Both the position numbers and the translations under genes were made by a program. The notes under the pieces were generated by a model. That model had not been told where the DNA came from. It saw nothing but the letters and a program-made list of their open reading frames with translations, and made no database searches. Shown here in pieces: positions 59,868 to 64,000 of a DNA stretch of 64,000 nt (within the stretch, counting starts at the first letter, position 1; every line of letters starts with the position of its first letter). The DNA comes from Marinobacter daqiaonensis (lineage in GTDB: Bacteria; Pseudomonadota; Gammaproteobacteria; Pseudomonadales; Oleiphilaceae), in NCBI RefSeq assembly GCF_900115285.1, contig NZ_FOYW01000001.1:1151616-1215615 (forward strand), given 5' to 3'.

Positions 59868-60131
59868 TTATTTCAAGCGTTTGCGAATCCGCTCATACCC
59901 TTCCCGCAGGTCTTCCCCCAGCTTGTGGGCCGTGTCGCGGGTGTCCTGGGTCACGCCATCACTGCTGTGGCGGATCTCATCGAGCTTGTGGCGGAACTGA
60001 TCCCAGTAACGGTCCAGGTCGTCCCATTCATCCTGCACATCCTGCTTCGCCAGATGCAACTGGACCCGGAGTTCGTCCCGATACTGCTTCACGGTTTCCG
60101 ACAGTTTGTTGAGGTCGTCTTTCATGGTCAT
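59868..60131 (-). CDS. Small charged coiled-coil protein of unknown function
   Basis: An 87-residue protein from the ATG at 60131, which has GAGGAGG five bases upstream. It is strongly helical and charged, with heptad spacing across DLNKLSETVKQYRDELRVQL and WDDLDRYWDQFRHKLDEIRH, and has no signal or membrane segment. The pattern resembles small stress-related coiled-coil proteins but no family is recognised with confidence. It stands alone, convergent with holA. The excellent ribosome site argues that it is real. Confidence 0.75.
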   Translation of the reverse strand: MTMKDDLNKLSETVKQYRDELRVQLHLAKQDVQDEWDDLDRYWDQFRHKLDEIRHSSDGVTQDTRDTAHKLGEDLREGYERIRKRLK

Positions 60132-60214
60132 GGATACCTCCTCGATCATGGGTCACTGCATGAACACTAACATGCGCCTGTTATGGAAATGGTGTCAATG
60201 CCTCCCAAACACAA

Positions 60215-60235
60215 GAGGCCGGCATAAGCCGGCCT
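60215..60235 (-). terminator. Terminator-like hairpin after the first acyl-CoA dehydrogenase gene
   Basis: GAGGCCGGC and GCCGGCCTC form a perfect 9-bp stem with a TAAT loop. On the minus strand it is followed by TTGTGTTTGG, a partial T run. It lies about 30 bases after the stop of the dehydrogenase at 60267. Confidence 0.6.
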
Positions 60236-60266
60236 CCTGAAGGACTTTCCTGCGTTGTTCCCGGAA

Positions 60267-62057
60267 TCAGAACTCGTTGGCTGCGTGGCGCATCAGGGAC
60301 TCACTGCCACTGCGAATGCCCTCCGCCAGGGAGACGGTTTTCGGCAACAGACGGTCATAATAGAACCGGGCTGTCTTCAATTTACCGGTATAGAAGCCCG
60401 AGGTATCGTTCTCGGCCTTCGGGGCAGCCGCCACCACGATCTTTGCCCACATATAGGCCAGCGCCGTCAGACCGAACAGGTCGGTGTAATCCACTGAGGC
60501 AGCGCCGGGGGCGTTCGGATCGGTCTGGGCCTGCTCCAGCACGTGCTCGGTGACGTCCGACAACCGCTCAAGCGAGGCGGCAAGTGGCTCAAGGAACGGC
60601 TTGAGCGCCGGATTGCCCTGCTCTTTCTCGATGAAGGCACTCATATCCTCCGCGAAAAGCTCGAACAGCGCTCCCTGGGATCCAACCACCTTGCGCCCCA
60701 TCAGGTCCAGGGCCTGAATGCCATTGGCACCCTCATAGATCTGACAGATGCGGGCATCACGAACCAGCTGCTCCTGGCCCCATTCACGAATATAGCCATG
60801 GCCACCAAATACCTGCTGGCCAATCACGCAGACATCGAGGCCACGGTCCGTCAGGAATGCCTTGGCAACAGGCGTCAGCAGGGCAACCATTCCCTCGGCC
60901 TGTTTGCGATGGCTGTCGTCGTCCGTGAACTTGGCGATATCCAGCCACTGGCCGCAGTAGGTGGAAAACGCACGGCCACCTTCCACATAGGCCTTCATGG
61001 TCAGGATCATGCGGCGAACATCCGGATGAACGATCAGCGGATCGGCGGCCTTGTCGGGATTCTGGGGACCGGTGGGAGCACGGCTCTGGAGCCGCTCGAA
61101 GGCGTACTCACGGGCACTCTGCAGTGAAGCTTCGGCAGCTCCAAGCCCCTGGATGCCGACACCAAGGCGCTCGTAGTTCATCATGGTGAACATGGCGGCC
61201 AGGCCCTTGTTTTCCTCGCCCACGAGCCAGCCCCTGGCTCCGTCGAAATTCATCACGCAGGTGGCGGAGCCCTTGATGCCCATCTTCTTCTCGATGGAGC
61301 CACAGCTGAAGGCGTTACGCTCGCCCAGAGAGCCATCATCGTTGACCAGGAACTTGGGCACCAGGAACAGGGAAATACCCTTGGGACCCTTGGGCGCATC
61401 CGGGAGCTTGGCCAGCACGAAATGGATGATGTTCTCAGCCATGTCGTGTTCACCCCAGGTAATGAAAATCTTGGTACCGGAGAGGGAGTAGCTGCCATCC
61501 TCCTGGGGCACGGCCTTGGTACGCATTATGCCCAGATCGGTTCCGCAATGAGGCTCAGTCAGGTCCATGGAGCCGGACCAGACACCGGAATAGAGGTTGG
61601 GCAGGTATTTCTGCTTCAGCTCCTGGCTGCCATGGGCATCCAGAGCCAGGCAGGCCCCGGCGGTAAGCATCGGCGCCAGGCCCAGGGCCATGTTGGCCGC
61701 CTGCATCATCTCCTCGAACTGGACCACCAGAGTCTTGGGCATGCCCATGCCATCGAATTCCGGGTTGCCGCCGAGACCGTTCCAGCCACCCTCGACAATG
61801 GTCTGATAGGCTTCCCGGAAGCCGTCAGGGGTGGTGACGTTGCCGTTGTCCCACTTGCAGCCCTGCTCGTCACCTTCGCGATTGAGCGGAGCAAGCACGT
61901 TGGTGGTGACCTTGCCGGCTTCCTCGATAATGGCATCAGCCGTGTCAGGATCGACCCTCTCCGCCAGGCGGGGCATGGAAGCCCACAATGCCGGCGCATC
62001 GAACACTTCGTTCATGACGAAACGGATTTCCTGTAACGGAGCCTTATAGTCGGCCAT
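60267..62057 (-). CDS. Acyl-CoA dehydrogenase, long C-terminal-domain type (first copy)
   Basis: FAD enzyme of 596 residues, in the long acyl-CoA dehydrogenase branch with an extra C-terminal domain (the same branch as DmdC-type and FadE-type enzymes of marine and Pseudomonas species). It shows TEPHCGTDLGIMRTKA and ITWGEHDMAENIIHFVLA in the FAD/substrate region. The catalytic base is probably the Glu in ICQIYEGANGIQALDL. The substrate cannot be read from sequence. It is a clear paralogue of the next gene upstream, with 237 bases between them. Confidence 0.9.
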   Translation of the reverse strand: MADYKAPLQEIRFVMNEVFDAPALWASMPRLAERVDPDTADAIIEEAGKVTTNVLAPLNREGDEQGCKWDNGNVTTPDGFREAYQTIVEGGWNGLGGNPEFDGMGMPKTLVVQFEEMMQAANMALGLAPMLTAGACLALDAHGSQELKQKYLPNLYSGVWSGSMDLTEPHCGTDLGIMRTKAVPQEDGSYSLSGTKIFITWGEHDMAENIIHFVLAKLPDAPKGPKGISLFLVPKFLVNDDGSLGERNAFSCGSIEKKMGIKGSATCVMNFDGARGWLVGEENKGLAAMFTMMNYERLGVGIQGLGAAEASLQSAREYAFERLQSRAPTGPQNPDKAADPLIVHPDVRRMILTMKAYVEGGRAFSTYCGQWLDIAKFTDDDSHRKQAEGMVALLTPVAKAFLTDRGLDVCVIGQQVFGGHGYIREWGQEQLVRDARICQIYEGANGIQALDLMGRKVVGSQGALFELFAEDMSAFIEKEQGNPALKPFLEPLAASLERLSDVTEHVLEQAQTDPNAPGAASVDYTDLFGLTALAYMWAKIVVAAAPKAENDTSGFYTGKLKTARFYYDRLLPKTVSLAEGIRSGSESLMRHAANEF

Positions 62058-62218
62058 TCCTCTTCTCCACTGTTTCAGAATTCTATCAATATGGTGGGTT
62101 ATTATTTTACTGATCCGGACGCTGATCAGATTCCCTGCCTGAACACACAGTCTACCCCATCAACGTAGGCTGGATAACACTTGAGTTTTCGAAAAGGTAC
62201 CTGGCGTTACCTGCCTGT

Positions 62219-62250
62219 AAAAAAAGCCCGCGACCTTGCGGAGCGCGGGC
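62219..62250 (-). terminator. Rho-independent terminator between the two acyl-CoA dehydrogenase genes
   Basis: On the minus strand GCCCGCGCTCCGCAAGGTCGCGGGC forms a long GC stem and is followed by seven T residues. It lies 45 bases after the stop of the upstream dehydrogenase, so the two paralogues are separately transcribed. The rest of the 237-base gap probably carries the promoter of the first copy; I could not pick one. Confidence 0.8.
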
Positions 62251-62294
62251 AGGACTGGCCGGAGTGAGCAACCGGCAAGTAATTCTCGGGTGCG

Positions 62295-64000
62295 TCAGAA
62301 CGCGAAGTGTTCTTCCGGCAGACCCAGCAGGGTATCCGCCCCGGCAAACATGGTTTCCACATGGGTGCGGGTGCGAGGCAGCATGCGCTTGAAGTAGAAG
62401 CGCGCGGTCTGGATCTTGGCGTCGTAGAAGGCCTCTTCACTGGTGCCTTCAACCATCGCGTCCAGGGCCACTTTCGCTGAGCGGGCCCACAGGTAGGCGA
62501 AGACCGCGTAACCGGAGTACATCAGGTAGTCCACCGCCGCGGCGCCCACTTCCTCACGATTCTGCATGGCGGTCATGCCCAGCTTCATGGTGATCTCGCC
62601 CCACTCCCTGTTGAGCGTCTGGAGGGGCTCGATGAATTCCCTGAGCTGTTCGTTGTCAGCGTTTTCCTTGCAGAACACGTGAACGACCTTGGTGAACTGC
62701 TTGAGGGCTTCACCCTGGCTCATCAGGACCTTGCGACCCAGCAAATCCAGCGCCTGGATGCCGGTGGTGCCTTCATAGATGGTGCCGATGCGGGCATCAC
62801 GGACGTTCTGCTCCATGCCCCACTCGGAAATGAAGCCGTGGCCTCCGAATACCTGCATTCCCAGGTTGGCGGATTCATAACCGATCTCGGTCAGGAAGGC
62901 CTTGGCGATCGGGGTCAAAAAGCCCAGCATGGCATCCGCCGCCTGACGCTCTTCCTCGGTCTTGCCACGGACAACAATGTCCGATTGCTGGGCCGCCAGA
63001 TAGATCATTGCCCGCGCACCCTCGGCAACCGCCTTCTGGGTAAGCAGCATGCGGCGAACATCCGGGTGCACAATGATCGGATCGGCTGGTCCGTCCGGAT
63101 TCTTGGGACCGCTCAGGGAACGCATCGCCAGACGCTCTTTGGCATAGGCAAGAGAGCCCTGGAAACCCAGTTCCGCCGCACCCAGACCCTGGATGGCGGT
63201 ACCGATGCGGGCCGTGTTCATGAAGGTGAACATGCAGTTGAGGCCGCGGTTTTCCGGACCGATCAGCCAACCCCTGGCGCCATCGAAGTTCATCACGCAG
63301 GTGGCGTTACCGTGGATGCCCATCTTGTGCTCAAGGGAGCCACAGGACACCGCGTTCCGCTCGCCGGCGGAGCCGTCTTCATCGGGCAGGCGCTTGGGAA
63401 CGATGAACAGGGAGATACCCTTGGTCCCTTCCGGGGCCCCCGGCAGGCGGGCCAGGACAATGTGCACAATGTTCTCGGCCATGTCGTGTTCACCGGCGGA
63501 GATGAAGATCTTGGTGCCGGTAATGCTGTAGGTACCGTCGCTGTTGGGTTCGGCCCTGGTGCGCAGGGTGCCCAGGTCGGAACCGCAGTGGGGTTCGGTC
63601 AGGCACATGGTGCCGGTCCACTCGCCGCTGATCAGCTTGGTGAGATAGGTCTGTTTCTGTTCTTCAGTGCCGTGGGCTTCCAGTGTATTCATGGCGCCAT
63701 GGCTCAGGCCGGGATACATGCCCCAGGACCAGTTGGCGGTTCCCACCATCTCGCTCATCACGATACCCACGGAGCTGGGCAGGCCCTGGCCGCCGTACTC
63801 GGTATCGGAGGTCATGGAGGGCCAGCCCCCTTCCACATACTGCTGGTAGGCTTCTTTGAAGCCGGTGGGGGTTTTGACGCCGTCTTCGCTCCAGGTACAG
63901 CCCTCACGGTCACCAACCTGGTTCAGAGGAGAAAGCACCTGCTCACAGAACTTGGCGCCTTCCTGGACGATCGCGTCCACCATATCCGGGGTGGCATCCT
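62295..64000 (-). CDS. Acyl-CoA dehydrogenase, long C-terminal-domain type (second copy, 5' end missing)
   Basis: The frame runs off the right edge of the window, so the N-terminus (an estimated 30 residues by comparison with the neighbour) is missing; the ATG at 63983 is internal. It has TEPHCGSDLGTLRTRA, ISAGEHDMAENIVHIVLARLP and the probable catalytic Glu in IGTIYEGTTGIQALDLLGRKV. Long stretches match the first copy in the same order. The two genes arose by duplication and are on the same strand, each with its own terminator. Confidence 0.9.
   Translation of the reverse strand, partial: DATPDMVDAIVQEGAKFCEQVLSPLNQVGDREGCTWSEDGVKTPTGFKEAYQQYVEGGWPSMTSDTEYGGQGLPSSVGIVMSEMVGTANWSWGMYPGLSHGAMNTLEAHGTEEQKQTYLTKLISGEWTGTMCLTEPHCGSDLGTLRTRAEPNSDGTYSITGTKIFISAGEHDMAENIVHIVLARLPGAPEGTKGISLFIVPKRLPDEDGSAGERNAVSCGSLEHKMGIHGNATCVMNFDGARGWLIGPENRGLNCMFTFMNTARIGTAIQGLGAAELGFQGSLAYAKERLAMRSLSGPKNPDGPADPIIVHPDVRRMLLTQKAVAEGARAMIYLAAQQSDIVVRGKTEEERQAADAMLGFLTPIAKAFLTEIGYESANLGMQVFGGHGFISEWGMEQNVRDARIGTIYEGTTGIQALDLLGRKVLMSQGEALKQFTKVVHVFCKENADNEQLREFIEPLQTLNREWGEITMKLGMTAMQNREEVGAAAVDYLMYSGYAVFAYLWARSAKVALDAMVEGTSEEAFYDAKIQTARFYFKRMLPRTRTHVETMFAGADTLLGLPEEHFAF

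Overview
The window is GC-rich chromosomal DNA of a gammaproteobacterium. Gene content and order look like Marinobacter or a close relative. The blocks hisC-hisD-hisG-murA-ibaG-mla, kdsD-kdsC-lptCAB-rpoN-hpf-ptsN-rapZ-npr, mreBCD-maf-rng-yhdP-nit, gatCAB, miaB-phoH-ybeY-corC-lnt and leuS-lptE-holA are the blocks found in Pseudomonas, with small rearrangements. The genus is inferred from gene order and protein character; no database was searched. Nearly all coding DNA is core housekeeping. I see no prophage, CRISPR array, defence island, transposase, tRNA or rRNA.

Layout. 1-7.0 kb: end of pilC, pilD, coaE, then an outer-membrane protein of unknown role, trmO and an orphan hybrid histidine kinase, then yacG. 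7.1-11.4 kb: yfaZ-like, bax-like, zapE (minus), zapG, and a Nif3-like gene (minus). 11.5-20.0 kb (minus): a tandem array of REP-type hairpins, then hisC, hisD, hisG, murA, ibaG and mlaB-mlaF. 20.1-28.0 kb (plus): kdsD, kdsC, lptCAB, rpoN, hpf, ptsN, rapZ, npr, darP. 28.2-37.8 kb (minus): nitrilase, yhdP, rng, maf, mreD, mreC, mreB. 38.0-41.2 kb: gatCAB. 41.7-43.1 kb: rimO (minus). 43.5-48.3 kb: a PilZ protein, cysD, cysN, ndpA/yejK. 48.4-64 kb: trmH (minus), miaB, phoH-ybeY-corC-lnt, a YbeL-like gene (minus), leuS-lptE-holA, a small coiled-coil gene (minus) and two acyl-CoA dehydrogenases (minus).

How the genes work together. Much of the window builds and maintains the envelope. KdsD and KdsC make Kdo. 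LptC, LptA, LptB and LptE move LPS outward. MlaFEDCB and the AsmA-like YhdP handle phospholipids. MurA and MreBCD serve peptidoglycan synthesis, and Lnt matures lipoproteins. A second group is RpoN with its nitrogen phosphotransferase partners (PtsN, NPr, RapZ). A third is translation and tRNA modification (GatCAB, LeuS, RimO, MiaB, TrmH, TrmO, YbeY, Hpf, DarP).

The novelty lies between the genes and in a few domains. Three intergenic repeat families and one MITE-like element are present. Family A is a nested palindrome built from CRCGGAA units with N2/N3 spacing. Family B is an 81-bp REP-type hairpin, once singly and four times as a 113-bp tandem array. Family C has a related internal core between long arms that differ at each locus yet pair with themselves. 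The MITE-like element is 264 bp with 35-bp inverted ends and sits at a TA inside a family A copy. Other points of note are a degenerate APS-kinase-like tail on CysN, a 10-bp direct repeat 21 bp apart over the mla/kds divergent promoter region, and a probable ATT start for mreC behind a terminator-like hairpin.
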